From NCBI RefSeq assembly GCF_004365175.1, contig NZ_SOCE01000001.1, forward strand, positions 4,967,403-5,031,402: DNA of 64,000 bases. The letters are read 5' to 3'. The stretch is from Kribbella voronezhensis (GTDB taxonomy: Bacteria; Actinomycetota; Actinomycetes; Propionibacteriales; Kribbellaceae). Each line of letters opens with the position of its first letter. Position 1 is the stretch's first letter. Below, piece after piece: positions 1 to 7,404 of this stretch. Position numbers and translations under genes: made by a program. The notes beneath the pieces are model-generated. The model made no database searches. It was not told where the DNA came from and worked only from the letters and a program-made list of their open reading frames with translations.

Positions 1-642
1 CAGACCGGCCATCAAGGTCAGGAACGCGAACGGCCACAGCTTCCACAGCGCCACCGTGATCAGCGACGTCAGCGCGTTCCCACCGAGCAGCCAGAACGGG
101 CGGTCGGACAAGATCCCGAGGTTGTCGACCAGGACGTGGTTCACGGCGCCGGTGTCGCGCTGGAGCATGAAGTTCCAGGTCAGGATTCCGGCGTACGCGG
201 GAAGCGCGTACGGCACCAGGAAGAGCGTCCGGACCGCGCTGCGCCCCTTGAACGGCGGCTGGAGCGCGACCGCCGCGGCCATCCCGAGGCACCAGGCCAG
301 CACCACGGTGACGGCCGAGAAGACCACGGTGACGCCGAACGACTTCAGCAGGCCCTCGCCGACGGCGTTGTGGACGTCGACCGCGACCCGGTAGTTGTTC
401 AGGCCCGCCCAGGGCGCCGCCGACCAGTTGGCGATGAAGAACTTCGTCAGCTTCACGAAGCTCATCCAGATGCCGACCAGCATCGGGATGATGTGGATCA
501 GCAGTTCGAGCAGTACGGCGGGGGCGAGCAGCAGATAGGGCAGCTTCCGGCTCAGCCCGGGGCGATGGTCAGGACCGCGTTTCCTGGCCGCCCGTACGCC
601 GGGCGCGGCCTCGGCGGGGGCCTGTTCTGTGGCGACGGACAT
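1..642 (-). CDS. Sugar ABC transporter permease, MalF/UgpA type (3' end cut by window edge)
   Basis: One of the two membrane subunits expected in a CUT1-type carbohydrate importer. The 214 visible codons start at ATG 642 and run off the left edge, so the usual length of about 300 residues and the EAA loop that contacts the ATPase cannot be checked. A basic, Ala/Pro-rich cytoplasmic N-terminus is followed by a first membrane helix (LPYLLLAPAVLLELLIHIIP) and further helices typical of binding-protein-dependent permeases. It lies 93 bp downstream of the solute-binding protein gene on the same strand, the classical order binding protein, MalF-like, MalG-like. A second permease is expected beyond the window. 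The family is clear; the sugar is not. Confidence 0.9.
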   Translation of the reverse strand, partial: MSVATEQAPAEAAPGVRAARKRGPDHRPGLSRKLPYLLLAPAVLLELLIHIIPMLVGIWMSFVKLTKFFIANWSAAPWAGLNNYRVAVDVHNAVGEGLLKSFGVTVVFSAVTVVLAWCLGMAAAVALQPPFKGRSAVRTLFLVPYALPAYAGILTWNFMLQRDTGAVNHVLVDNLGILSDRPFWLLGGNALTSLITVALWKLWPFAFLTLMAGL

Positions 643-735
643 CCGGTCGCCTCCGTTCTGTGAATGGTCGGCGGCTGGCTACCTCAGTGGCCCGGGCGGC
701 TGATCGAACACGCTCACCCGGGCCACGACGGCAAC

Positions 736-2058
736 TCAGCTACCGGCGGCCACCTGATCCTGGGCCGTCTTCAGCGCCGCCTTCACTTCGTCGGCGGTCA
801 CCGTCCCGCCGGTGGCGATCTTGCCGAACATGCTGTTCATCGCCTTGCCGACGGTGCTCTCGAACTGGTCCTCGGCCGGCACCAGCGGCAGCGGCTTGGA
901 CTTGTTGTTGTAGACGTCCTGGAAAGTCGCGGCCTCAGCGGCGTCGCTGGTGAAGACCGGCTTCGCGTCCTTCAGCACCGGCAGCGACGAGAACGGCTTG
1001 CCCAGCGTGGTCTGGGTCGTCGCGTCCGTCATGTACTTGACGAACTTCAGCGCCGCGTCCTTGTGCTTGGTGTTCTTGAAGATCGACAGGTTGATGCCGG
1101 CCACGTGGCTGCCGACCGGTGCGGCCGCGCCCGCCGGTGCGGGGAACGGCACGACGCCGTACTCGCCGGCCTTCATGCCGTTGGCGACGATCGAGGAGTC
1201 GGCGTTGTTCTGGTTGATCACCATCGCGACCTTCTTGGTGGCGAAGTCGTTCACCGACTTGGTGCCGTTGTCGTACTGCGCGTTCGACGGGTTCGCGACC
1301 TTGTCCTTCTGCATCAGGTCGAGGTACCGCAGGACGCCCTGCACGTTGCCGTCACCGGTGAAGGTCGGCTTGCCGTCCTTGTCGAACCAGTCGGCGCCGT
1401 TCTGAGCGGCGTTGATGAACGCGAAGTGCACGTTCTCGGTGTAGCTGCCGGCCGCCAGCGCCATCCCCCACTGCTTCTTGGCGGGGTTGGTCAGCTTCTG
1501 CGCGTCGGTGACCATCTCCTCCCAGGTCTTCGGCGGCTGCAGACCGGCGGCGGCGAACATCGCCTTGTTGTAGTACAGGCCGTACGCCAGGCCGTAGAGC
1601 GGCACCGACGTCGGCGGCTCGCCTTCCTTGCCGCCGGTCGCCAGGGCCGTCGGCACGAACTTGTCCTTGCCGCCGATCGCCTTCATCGCCTCGTCGTCGA
1701 ACGGCAGGAAGGCACCGGTCGCCTGCAGCGAGGCGGCCCAGGTGTTGCCGATGTTGAGCACATCGGGGCCCTGACCGGAGGTGGTCGCGGTCTGGATCCT
1801 GGTCTGCAGGTCGTTCCAGCCGATCACCTCGAGGTTGACCTTGATCCCGGTGTCCTGGGTGAACTTCTGCAGGACCGGGGTCAGCACCTCCTTGTCGTTG
1901 TCCAGGCTGGTGCCCTGGTTGCTGGCCCAGTAGGTCAGCGTCTGGTCGCCACCACTGCCGCCATTCGAGCTGTCGCCGGAGTCACTGCCACCGCAAGCGG
2001 CCAGGCTGATTCCCAAGGCGGACACCGCTGCTGCGGCTACAAGCGAACGCAGTCTCAC
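736..2058 (-). CDS. Extracellular solute-binding lipoprotein (family 1) of a sugar ABC importer
   Basis: Predicted lipoprotein of 440 residues that captures a carbohydrate outside the membrane and hands it to the downstream permease. The GTG start at 2058 has an AGGGAG ribosome site about 8 bp upstream. The signal peptide ends in the lipobox LAAC (Cys21), followed by a Gly/Ser/Asp-rich linker. The remainder has the hallmarks of family 1 binding proteins: LTYWASNQG near the N-terminus, the middle segment GPDVLNIGNTWAA, and a C-terminal AALKFVKYMTDATTQ segment. Two palindromic LacI-type operators lie 66-98 bp upstream of the start, so sugar-dependent induction is likely. The ligand cannot be told from sequence. 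Confidence 0.93.
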   Translation of the reverse strand: MRLRSLVAAAAVSALGISLAACGGSDSGDSSNGGSGGDQTLTYWASNQGTSLDNDKEVLTPVLQKFTQDTGIKVNLEVIGWNDLQTRIQTATTSGQGPDVLNIGNTWAASLQATGAFLPFDDEAMKAIGGKDKFVPTALATGGKEGEPPTSVPLYGLAYGLYYNKAMFAAAGLQPPKTWEEMVTDAQKLTNPAKKQWGMALAAGSYTENVHFAFINAAQNGADWFDKDGKPTFTGDGNVQGVLRYLDLMQKDKVANPSNAQYDNGTKSVNDFATKKVAMVINQNNADSSIVANGMKAGEYGVVPFPAPAGAAAPVGSHVAGINLSIFKNTKHKDAALKFVKYMTDATTQTTLGKPFSSLPVLKDAKPVFTSDAAEAATFQDVYNNKSKPLPLVPAEDQFESTVGKAMNSMFGKIATGGTVTADEVKAALKTAQDQVAAGS

Positions 2059-2123
2059 GTCGGACTCCCTTGTCCCATCGAGCCTCCGACAGACAGCGGA
2101 GGCGGGTCGGGCCCATAGTGGCC

Positions 2124-2156
2124 TAACCGGTTAAGTATGGGAACCCGAACCGGTTC
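2124..2156. promoter_or_regulatory. Paired LacI-type operators upstream of the sugar-import operon
   Basis: Two palindromes with the central CG typical of LacI-family sites: TAACCGGTTA at 2124-2133 and GAACCGGTTC at 2147-2156. Their centres are 23 bp apart, about two helical turns. They lie between the LacI gene (ends at 2318) and the binding-protein gene it probably controls. Two sites on the same face of DNA would suit cooperative binding. Assigning them to the adjacent LacI protein is inference. Confidence 0.7.
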
Positions 2157-2317
2157 AGTCTGGTCGAGTTCGTTAATGTTCCGTGACCTTGGTACCCCGC
2201 CGGGAACGCGTTATCCGCAGGTTTCTCCGGAGCTTGTGCGGTCCCGGTTGCTTTGCGGCAGGCCGGTACTACGTTCGCCAGGTTAGCGGATGGTGACGAG
2301 GCCGTCGCGCTCGGACG

Positions 2318-3403
2318 TCAGGTCCGCGCGGGGCCACTGGAGTCGCGCACCCGCAGTACGCCGGGCGGTGTCTCCCAGTGCAGACCGGACTCCCCGGCCG
2401 CGATCCGGAACAGCAGATCGGCCGCCATCCGGCCGCGTTCCATCGTCTGCTGGTCGACCGCGGTGATGCCCGGCCGGGCCAGCTCACACAGGGGGGAGTC
2501 GTCCCAGGCGAGGATCGACAGTTCGCCGGGGACCGCCGTACCGAGATCCGTCGCCACCCGGAGCGCGGCCACGGCCATCAGGTCGTTGCCGAGGACCAGT
2601 GCCGTCGGCGGGTTCTTCTTGGCCAGCAGCGAGCGGGTCAGCTCGGCGCCTTCCTCGTACCGGTAGCTGCCCGTCAGGTGCGTCACCCGGATCCCGCGCT
2701 GCTTCGCCTTCTCCTGCAGCAGCCGGACGCGGAGTTGCTCGTGGACGAAGGTGAAGGGGCCACTGATGTGCGCGATGTCCACATGGCCCAGCTCGGCCAG
2801 GTGGTCGAGCAGCAGCGTCACGGTCTCCTCGGGGGAGCTGATCAGCCGGCCGACGCCGTCGTCGGGCGCGTTCGAACTGACCACGACGCAGGGGACACCC
2901 AGCTCCTTGAGCAGCGGCACGCGGGGGTCGTCGTCGTGCTCGTCGAACAGGATGAACCCGTCGACGCGGCCCTGCCGGCTCCAGCGCCGCAGTACGGCCA
3001 GATCCTCGCCGTGCTCACCCGTGAGGCGCAGGAGCAATGACGAGTCGACCTCGTTCAGGTACTGCTCGATGCCGACCAGCGTGCGCATGTAGAACGCCTC
3101 GGTCGAGATCAGCGCCGGGTCACGGGCGATCACGATGCCGATCGTGCGGGTGCGGCTCGCGGACAGGGCGACGGCGGCCGAGTTCGGGTGAAAACCGAGC
3201 TCCTCGGCGAGGCTGAGCACCCGTTGCCGGGTCTCCTCGCTGACCCCGGACCGGCCGTTCAGCGCATACGAGACCGACGCCTTCGAGATGTCCAGCCGGC
3301 GGGCGAGGTCGCTGATGGTGACACGCTGGCTGCGTCGGCCACCGCTGCTCGCCGGGCCGTCGAGGGCGGACTGCTCGCCGTCGGTGGATCCCGGTGCCGT
3401 CAT
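2318..3403 (-). CDS. LacI-family transcriptional regulator of the sugar-import operon
   Basis: A 361-residue repressor. A disordered N-terminal stretch of about 27 residues precedes the helix-turn-helix ISDLARRLDISKASVSYALN and the hinge region (FHPNSAAVALS). The periplasmic-binding-protein-like core starts at about residue 85 (RTIGIVIARD). The core ends with the usual segment LSILAWDDSPLCELARPGIT, so the protein looks full length. It is transcribed in the same direction as the binding protein and permease, 259 bp upstream of them, and divergently from the acyltransferase fusion gene. Good palindromes lie on both sides, at 2124-2156 and at 3484-3501. They differ in sequence, so which one it binds is open. 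Confidence 0.92.
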   Translation of the reverse strand: MTAPGSTDGEQSALDGPASSGGRRSQRVTISDLARRLDISKASVSYALNGRSGVSEETRQRVLSLAEELGFHPNSAAVALSASRTRTIGIVIARDPALISTEAFYMRTLVGIEQYLNEVDSSLLLRLTGEHGEDLAVLRRWSRQGRVDGFILFDEHDDDPRVPLLKELGVPCVVVSSNAPDDGVGRLISSPEETVTLLLDHLAELGHVDIAHISGPFTFVHEQLRVRLLQEKAKQRGIRVTHLTGSYRYEEGAELTRSLLAKKNPPTALVLGNDLMAVAALRVATDLGTAVPGELSILAWDDSPLCELARPGITAVDQQTMERGRMAADLLFRIAAGESGLHWETPPGVLRVRDSSGPART

Positions 3404-3483
3404 CTCTTGCCTCCACCCCGCATGCCCCGGACATTAGCAGCGCCGTCCGCTCTCCGGCCGCTGCGCGCGGCTTGTCACGACTC

Positions 3484-3501
3484 TTGGATAGCGTTATCCA
3501 A
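3484..3501. promoter_or_regulatory. LacI-type operator overlapping the start codon of the fusion gene
   Basis: TTGGATAGCGTTATCCAA is an 18-bp palindrome with a single mismatched pair and a central CG, the pattern of LacI-family operators. Its last base is the A of the ATG at 3501, and it lies in the 97-bp gap between divergent lacI (start 3403) and the fusion gene. A bound repressor would block transcription of a nearly leaderless mRNA and could autoregulate lacI. Confidence 0.7.
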
Positions 3502-5498
3502 TGATCGCCGAACCTCCGGAACGCCTCGATTTCCTGCCTTGGGAGTACTCCGGTACCGCCTCCGACGACGACCGCGCCCGGCAGGCCGAGCGGCAGCGGG
3601 CGCTGACCGGTTCGGTGGAGCTGGCCGCGGATGCCTTCGTCGCCGGCTCGGCGGCGGTCTTCTGTGACCGGTTGCGGATGGGGGAGCGGTCCTACATCGG
3701 AGCGCACGCCTACGTCACCGGCGAGATCGAACTCGGCGCGGACACCACCATCAACCCGTTCGCGGTGGTGCGCGGGCGGATCACCTTCGGCGACGGCGTG
3801 CGGATCGGCGCCAACGCCTCGCTGATCGCCTTCAACCACGGCACCGCCCCCGACCGCCCGATCTTCCAACAGTCCCACACCGCCCTCGGCATCACCGTCG
3901 GCGACGACGTGTGGATCGGCTCGAACGCCATCGTCCTGGACGGCGTCACCATCGGCTCCCACGCCGTCATCGGCGCCGGCGCGGTAGTCACCAAAGACGT
4001 CACCCCCTGGGCCGTAGTAGTAGGCAACCCCGCCCACCAAATCCGAGACCGCCGCACCCCCTCCACCACCCCCGCACCGGGCGCCTCCGCACCCACCACC
4101 CCCGCACCCACCCCCGCACCCACCGCCCCCACACCCAGCCCGTCCGCACCCAGCCCGTCCGCACCCAGCGCTCCCGCACCCAGCGCTCCCGCACCCACCA
4201 CTCCCGCACCCACCACCTCCGCACCGGGCGCCTCCGCACCCACCACTCCCGCACCCACCACCTCCGCACCGGGCGCCTCCGCACCCAGCGCCTCCGCACC
4301 CACCAGCCGCGCACCGGGCGCCTCCGCATCGGGCGTCTCCGCACCAAGCACCTCCGCACCCACCACCTCCGCACCCACCGCCTCGGCGCCCATCGTCCCC
4401 GCCTTCGCGGCTTCGCCGTTCCGCGATCTCGCGGAGCGGCTTTCCGTCTTCGCCGATCGCGCACGTGACCAGGTGGGCGACGTACTCGAGCGTTGTTACG
4501 ACGGCGAGCGCTTCGTCGACCGCCCCGGCCTCGGCCATCCGGGTGCCATCCGCCCGTGGTGCGATGCCATCGAGATCTCCGACCTCCTACTCCGCCGTAC
4601 CCCGGACCCTCACACCCGCGACGACCTGGTACGCCGCCTCCGTGCGCGCCAGGACCCTCACACCGGGCTCGTCGCTCCCGGCGATCTCTCCAATGCGGGC
4701 CTGGAGCAACCAAGTGAAAGCGCCGAACTCTCTGTCCTGCAAGGCCCCGCCAGCTACCACATCCTCTGCGCCGGTTATGCGCTCCAGCTCCTTGATAGTT
4801 GCTTCGAGCATCCGATCGCAGCTGTCGGCGACCTGGAGACCCGGCTGGCCGAGTTGCCCTGGGCAAGAAATGCCTGGAGCGCCGGCGCCGCCGTCGACGC
4901 ACTCGGTACGGCGATCGCCCGGAACCTCCACGATCACAGGGATCTCGGCCCCGGCCCGTTGTCGACGCTGATCGGCTGGCTGACCACCCACGCCGACCCC
5001 CGAACCGGCCTCTGGGGCCAACCGGACCCCGACAACGGCTGGCTCCAGGTCGTCAACGGCTTCTACCGCCTCACCCGCGGAACCTACGCCCAGTTCGGCC
5101 TTCCGCTGCCCTATCCCCAAGCCGCCGTCAGGACGGTCCTCACTCACACCAAGGACCGCCGCCGCTTCACCGCCGACGGCAACAACGCCTGCAACATTCT
5201 CGACGTCATCCACCCCCTCTGGCTCGCCGGCAAGCAAACCGACTTCGGCCGCCCCGAAGCCCGCAGTTGGGCCGAGAGCACCCTGTCGACCGCCCTCGAC
5301 CACTGGGTCGACGGCGAGGGATTCGCCTTCGCCCCAACCGGTACCGACGACAACGCCATCCCCGGTCTGCAAGGAACCGAGATGTGGCTGGCCATCACCT
5401 GGCTCCTGTCCGACTACCTCGGCCTCTCCGACGCCCTTCGCTACCGCCCCCGAGGCGTCCACCGCCCCGAACCCCTACTCGCCCTTCCCCCCACCTGA
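3501..5498 (+). CDS. Hexapeptide-repeat acyltransferase fused through a Pro/Ala/Ser/Thr repeat to an alpha-toroid-like domain
   Basis: A 665-residue protein in three parts. Residues about 50-185 form a left-handed beta-helix acetyltransferase of the maltose/galactoside O-acetyltransferase type, with IGANASLI, IGSNAIVLDGVTIGSHAVIG and a probable catalytic His113 in FNHGTAP. Residues about 186-300 are low-complexity APTTSAPGAS-type repeats. Residues about 305-665 are helical, with motifs such as RTGLWG, GFYRLTRGTYAQFG and NACNILDVIHPLW that resemble alpha/alpha-toroid enzymes. The product is probably an acyltransferase acting on a saccharide; the role of the C-terminal part is unknown. The start overlaps a LacI-type operator, linking it to sugar control. 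There is no ribosome site, so it may be leaderless. The 3' end overlaps the convergent merR gene by 24 bp. Confidence 0.75.
   Translation: MIAEPPERLDFLPWEYSGTASDDDRARQAERQRALTGSVELAADAFVAGSAAVFCDRLRMGERSYIGAHAYVTGEIELGADTTINPFAVVRGRITFGDGVRIGANASLIAFNHGTAPDRPIFQQSHTALGITVGDDVWIGSNAIVLDGVTIGSHAVIGAGAVVTKDVTPWAVVVGNPAHQIRDRRTPSTTPAPGASAPTTPAPTPAPTAPTPSPSAPSPSAPSAPAPSAPAPTTPAPTTSAPGASAPTTPAPTTSAPGASAPSASAPTSRAPGASASGVSAPSTSAPTTSAPTASAPIVPAFAASPFRDLAERLSVFADRARDQVGDVLERCYDGERFVDRPGLGHPGAIRPWCDAIEISDLLLRRTPDPHTRDDLVRRLRARQDPHTGLVAPGDLSNAGLEQPSESAELSVLQGPASYHILCAGYALQLLDSCFEHPIAAVGDLETRLAELPWARNAWSAGAAVDALGTAIARNLHDHRDLGPGPLSTLIGWLTTHADPRTGLWGQPDPDNGWLQVVNGFYRLTRGTYAQFGLPLPYPQAAVRTVLTHTKDRRRFTADGNNACNILDVIHPLWLAGKQTDFGRPEARSWAESTLSTALDHWVDGEGFAFAPTGTDDNAIPGLQGTEMWLAITWLLSDYLGLSDALRYRPRGVHRPEPLLALPPT
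4057..4404 (+). repeat. Imperfect repeats encoding a Pro/Ala/Ser/Thr linker
   Basis: C-rich, degenerate direct repeats inside the fusion gene, built on variants of CCGCACCCACCACCTC and CCGCACCGGGCGCCTC. They encode APTTSAP and APGASAP motifs over roughly 115 residues. Every frame stays open here, which produces convincing-looking but spurious ORFs on the minus strand. Repeat number probably varies between strains. Confidence 0.85.
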
Positions 5499-6374
5499 AC
5501 CGCGTGTCCGCTGGACCACGGCTGAGCCACCGGTCCGATGGACCTCGGCTGAGCCGCCGGTCCGATGGACCTCGGCTGAACCACCCATCCGCTGGACCTC
5601 GGCTGAGCCGCCGGTCCGCTGGACCTCGGTCCAGCCTGTCCAGCCGCGTTCTTCCAGGAGGGCGATGAGGCGGCGGGCCGGTGGGACCGTGTCGAGCGCC
5701 AGTGTGTCCATCAGCTCGGTCAGCGGCGGATCGAGCTCGGTGTCGTTGACGAACTGCTCACCGTGGTCGTCAGCCAACTGAGTCAGGAACGGGGCCAGTT
5801 CGTCGGCCAACTGGACCAGTTTCGGGTCGTCGAGATTTTGGTCGAGTGTCTGGCTGAGGATGCGATAGAAGTTGACCATCCTCGGGTCGGCGAGCTGTTG
5901 CTGCTTGCGCGTCATCCACGTCGGCACCTGCTCGGGTGATTGCGCGGCCAGCACGATCCAGCCGTCGCGCTCGGCCTCGACGATTCTCTCGTCGACCTCG
6001 AGTGCACGCAGGTGGTCCAGATAGTCGACCACCTGAGGTGGCAGCGTCAGTTGGGCACCAGCGGCAAGGCGGGCAATCCGTTCCCGGTGACGTTGCCGTT
6101 GCCGGATCTCGTCCTTCAACCGCCGGTCGATCTCGGCGATCGCCGCGGCGAACTCCTCTGCGTCGGCCTGCAGGAGCTCGCGCACCCGGGCCAGCGGAAC
6201 GCCCGCCTCGGCGAGGGTCCTGATCCTGATCAGCTCGATCACGTCGTCGGCGTCGTACCTGCGGTAGCCGGAATGGTCGCGCTCAGGTTCCGGCAGCAGT
6301 CCCTTGGCGTGGTAGTGCCGCACCGCGCGCACGGTCACGCCGGCGTACCTGGCCAATTCGCCGATGGTCAGCAT
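5475..6374 (-). CDS. MerR-family transcriptional regulator with a 9-residue C-terminal repeat tail
   Basis: A 299-residue regulator. The winged helix-turn-helix occupies residues 1-70 (MLTIGELARYAGVTVRAVRH, then YRRYDADDVIELIRIRTLAE), followed by a coiled dimerisation helix (residues about 80-115) and a mostly helical effector domain. The last 45 residues are four to five copies of a nonapeptide such as EVHRTGGSA, encoded by the 27-bp repeat at 5512-5636. The gene lies 27 bp downstream of the alpha/beta hydrolase, so the two are probably cotranscribed. A strong MerR-type dyad upstream of the hydrolase (7208-7228) suggests autoregulation of the pair. The inducer is unknown. The tail is unusual and probably dispensable. 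Confidence 0.9.
   Translation of the reverse strand: MLTIGELARYAGVTVRAVRHYHAKGLLPEPERDHSGYRRYDADDVIELIRIRTLAEAGVPLARVRELLQADAEEFAAAIAEIDRRLKDEIRQRQRHRERIARLAAGAQLTLPPQVVDYLDHLRALEVDERIVEAERDGWIVLAAQSPEQVPTWMTRKQQQLADPRMVNFYRILSQTLDQNLDDPKLVQLADELAPFLTQLADDHGEQFVNDTELDPPLTELMDTLALDTVPPARRLIALLEERGWTGWTEVQRTGGSAEVQRMGGSAEVHRTGGSAEVHRTGGSAVVQRTRGSGGGKGE
5512..5636 (-). repeat. 27-bp tandem repeat, 4.6 copies, in the 3' end of merR
   Basis: Units begin at 5512, 5539, 5566, 5593 and 5620 (partial), each starting TGGACC(A/T)CGGCTGA. The period is an exact multiple of three, so copy-number change would keep the reading frame and only lengthen the regulator's GGSAEVHRT tail. It begins 14 bp past the stop of the convergent fusion gene. 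Confidence 0.92.
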
Positions 6375-6401
6375 GCGATCAGTCTCCCCGAGGCTCGGCG
6401 A

Positions 6402-7190
6402 TCAGCCGGTCGTGCGGATGATGTCGGCGATCTGCGGCGCGTGCGTCAGCACCAGTCCGTGATCGGCGTCGATCCGGAAGGTGTTGATCTGCGGCTGGTC
6501 CTGCACCAGCCGATCGAAACCCGCCTGCCAGTTCTGGTTGAGCGCACGCCCTTGGCTGCTGTCGCCTGCCATCGCCGCGGACATGATCATGGTGATCGGC
6601 CGGTCGATCGTCCGGTAGCGATCGAGGATCCTGGCTCGGATGCCGTCGAGCTGGACGTTCAGGTCGAGAATTTCCTGGGCGGTGAGCAGCACCTGCCGTG
6701 GCGTGCCGCGCAAGGTCTCTTGGTGTTCCGCCTGCTGTTCCCACAGCGCGCGGAACAAGGGCAGGTCGGTCGCTGTGATGAACGGCTCGGGGACCGGATT
6801 CGCGCCGTCGATCAGCAGGAGTTCGGTGACGCTGCCGGGATGCTCGGAGGCGTAGTGCACCGCCAGGTCCGCTCCCAGGGAGTAGCCGACGAGTACGGGT
6901 GTCGCCTCCGGCTGGATCCGCTGTTGGGTCGACGTCACGGCGGTCAGGTCGCTGAGGAAGTCCGCGAAGAGATAGCTGTCGGCAGCCGAGGAAAGGCCGT
7001 GGCCGCGCAGGTCGAAGGTCACTACGTCGTAGTCGTGCCGCAACAGCCCAACAAGCTCGTGCAGATCGGCCTGCGTCGAATTGAGTCCAGGACAGAGGAT
7101 CATCGGCCGCCCGTGCCCGCCGCGAGACATCGAGATCGTGACGCCGTCGTGGTGGATCGTGGAGGTCTGTACGGCTGTGTTCGTAGTCAT
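6402..7190 (-). CDS. Alpha/beta-fold hydrolase
   Basis: A 262-residue hydrolase. The start is placed at ATG 7190 (MTTNTAV), because homology-like sequence begins there and the longer reading frame upstream crosses the operator. The fold shows PGLNSTQADLHELVG (oxyanion-hole region), the strand VVTFDLRGHGLS, the nucleophile elbow GYSLG (Ser) and a C-terminal DADHGLVLTHAPQ containing the catalytic His. These features fit a small esterase or haloperoxidase-like enzyme; the substrate is unknown. It is first in an operon with merR, 27 bp apart. The dyad at 7208-7228 sits 18-38 bp before the start, so the regulator probably controls its own operon from there. Confidence 0.85.
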   Translation of the reverse strand: MTTNTAVQTSTIHHDGVTISMSRGGHGRPMILCPGLNSTQADLHELVGLLRHDYDVVTFDLRGHGLSSAADSYLFADFLSDLTAVTSTQQRIQPEATPVLVGYSLGADLAVHYASEHPGSVTELLLIDGANPVPEPFITATDLPLFRALWEQQAEHQETLRGTPRQVLLTAQEILDLNVQLDGIRARILDRYRTIDRPITMIMSAAMAGDSSQGRALNQNWQAGFDRLVQDQPQINTFRIDADHGLVLTHAPQIADIIRTTG

Positions 7191-7207
7191 GTGCCCATGG
7201 TGGAAGG

Positions 7208-7228
7208 TTGACCCTGCGTCAGGGTCAA
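7208..7228. promoter_or_regulatory. MerR-type operator upstream of the hydrolase-merR operon
   Basis: A perfect inverted repeat TTGACCCTG-N3-CAGGGTCAA. Read on the minus strand its left arm supplies a good -35 (TTGACC). MerR regulators bind dyads placed between -35 and -10 with an overlong spacer, which fits this position upstream of the hydrolase start at 7190. No convincing -10 was found. Confidence 0.8.
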
Positions 7229-7283
7229 GCTCAGCCGCCAACCTGGACCACTCGGCGGATCGGGGGTCCACTAGCCTGGGCCG

Positions 7284-7370
7284 GTGGACCCCCGGACCCG
7301 ACGGCTCGTCACCTCTGTCGTACTGCTGGCTCTCATCGCCATCGTGGTGATCGCGGCGCTCACCCGGTGA
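7284..7370 (+). CDS. Small predicted single-pass membrane protein (28 aa)
   Basis: GTG at 7284 opens a 28-codon frame, VDPRTRRLVTSVVLLALIAI followed by VVIAALTR. A short basic head and one hydrophobic helix give a type II-like membrane miniprotein. A TAGCCT hexamer at 7272-7277 lies 6 bp before the start, the spacing of leaderless actinobacterial promoters. It precedes the larger membrane-protein gene at 7405 by 34 bp. There is no homology to lean on; the support is composition plus promoter position. Confidence 0.5.
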   Translation: MDPRTRRLVTSVVLLALIAIVVIAALTR

Positions 7371-7404
7371 CCGCTCGGCTCCGCGCCAGCTAACGTTCTG
7401 CGCC

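Noticed and set aside
664..2118. Long plus-strand reading frame opposite the sugar-binding protein
   Set aside because: It is the antisense of a clearly conserved lipoprotein gene, has no domain and is typical of high-GC shadow frames.
2204..2217. GGAACGCGTTATCC as a third LacI operator
   Set aside because: Only the outer bases and centre are symmetric (4 of 7 pairs) and its centre is GC not flanked like the other sites; weak evidence.
3710..4393. Minus-strand frame resembling a pentapeptide-repeat protein (GAEVVGAEVL pattern)
   Set aside because: The pattern is forced by the C-rich repeat of the fusion gene; the plus frame has recognisable domains on both sides and is the real one.
3120..4538. 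Gly/Cys-rich minus-strand frame
   Set aside because: It reads the same repeat and the lacI gene in a wrong frame; no ribosome site or domain.
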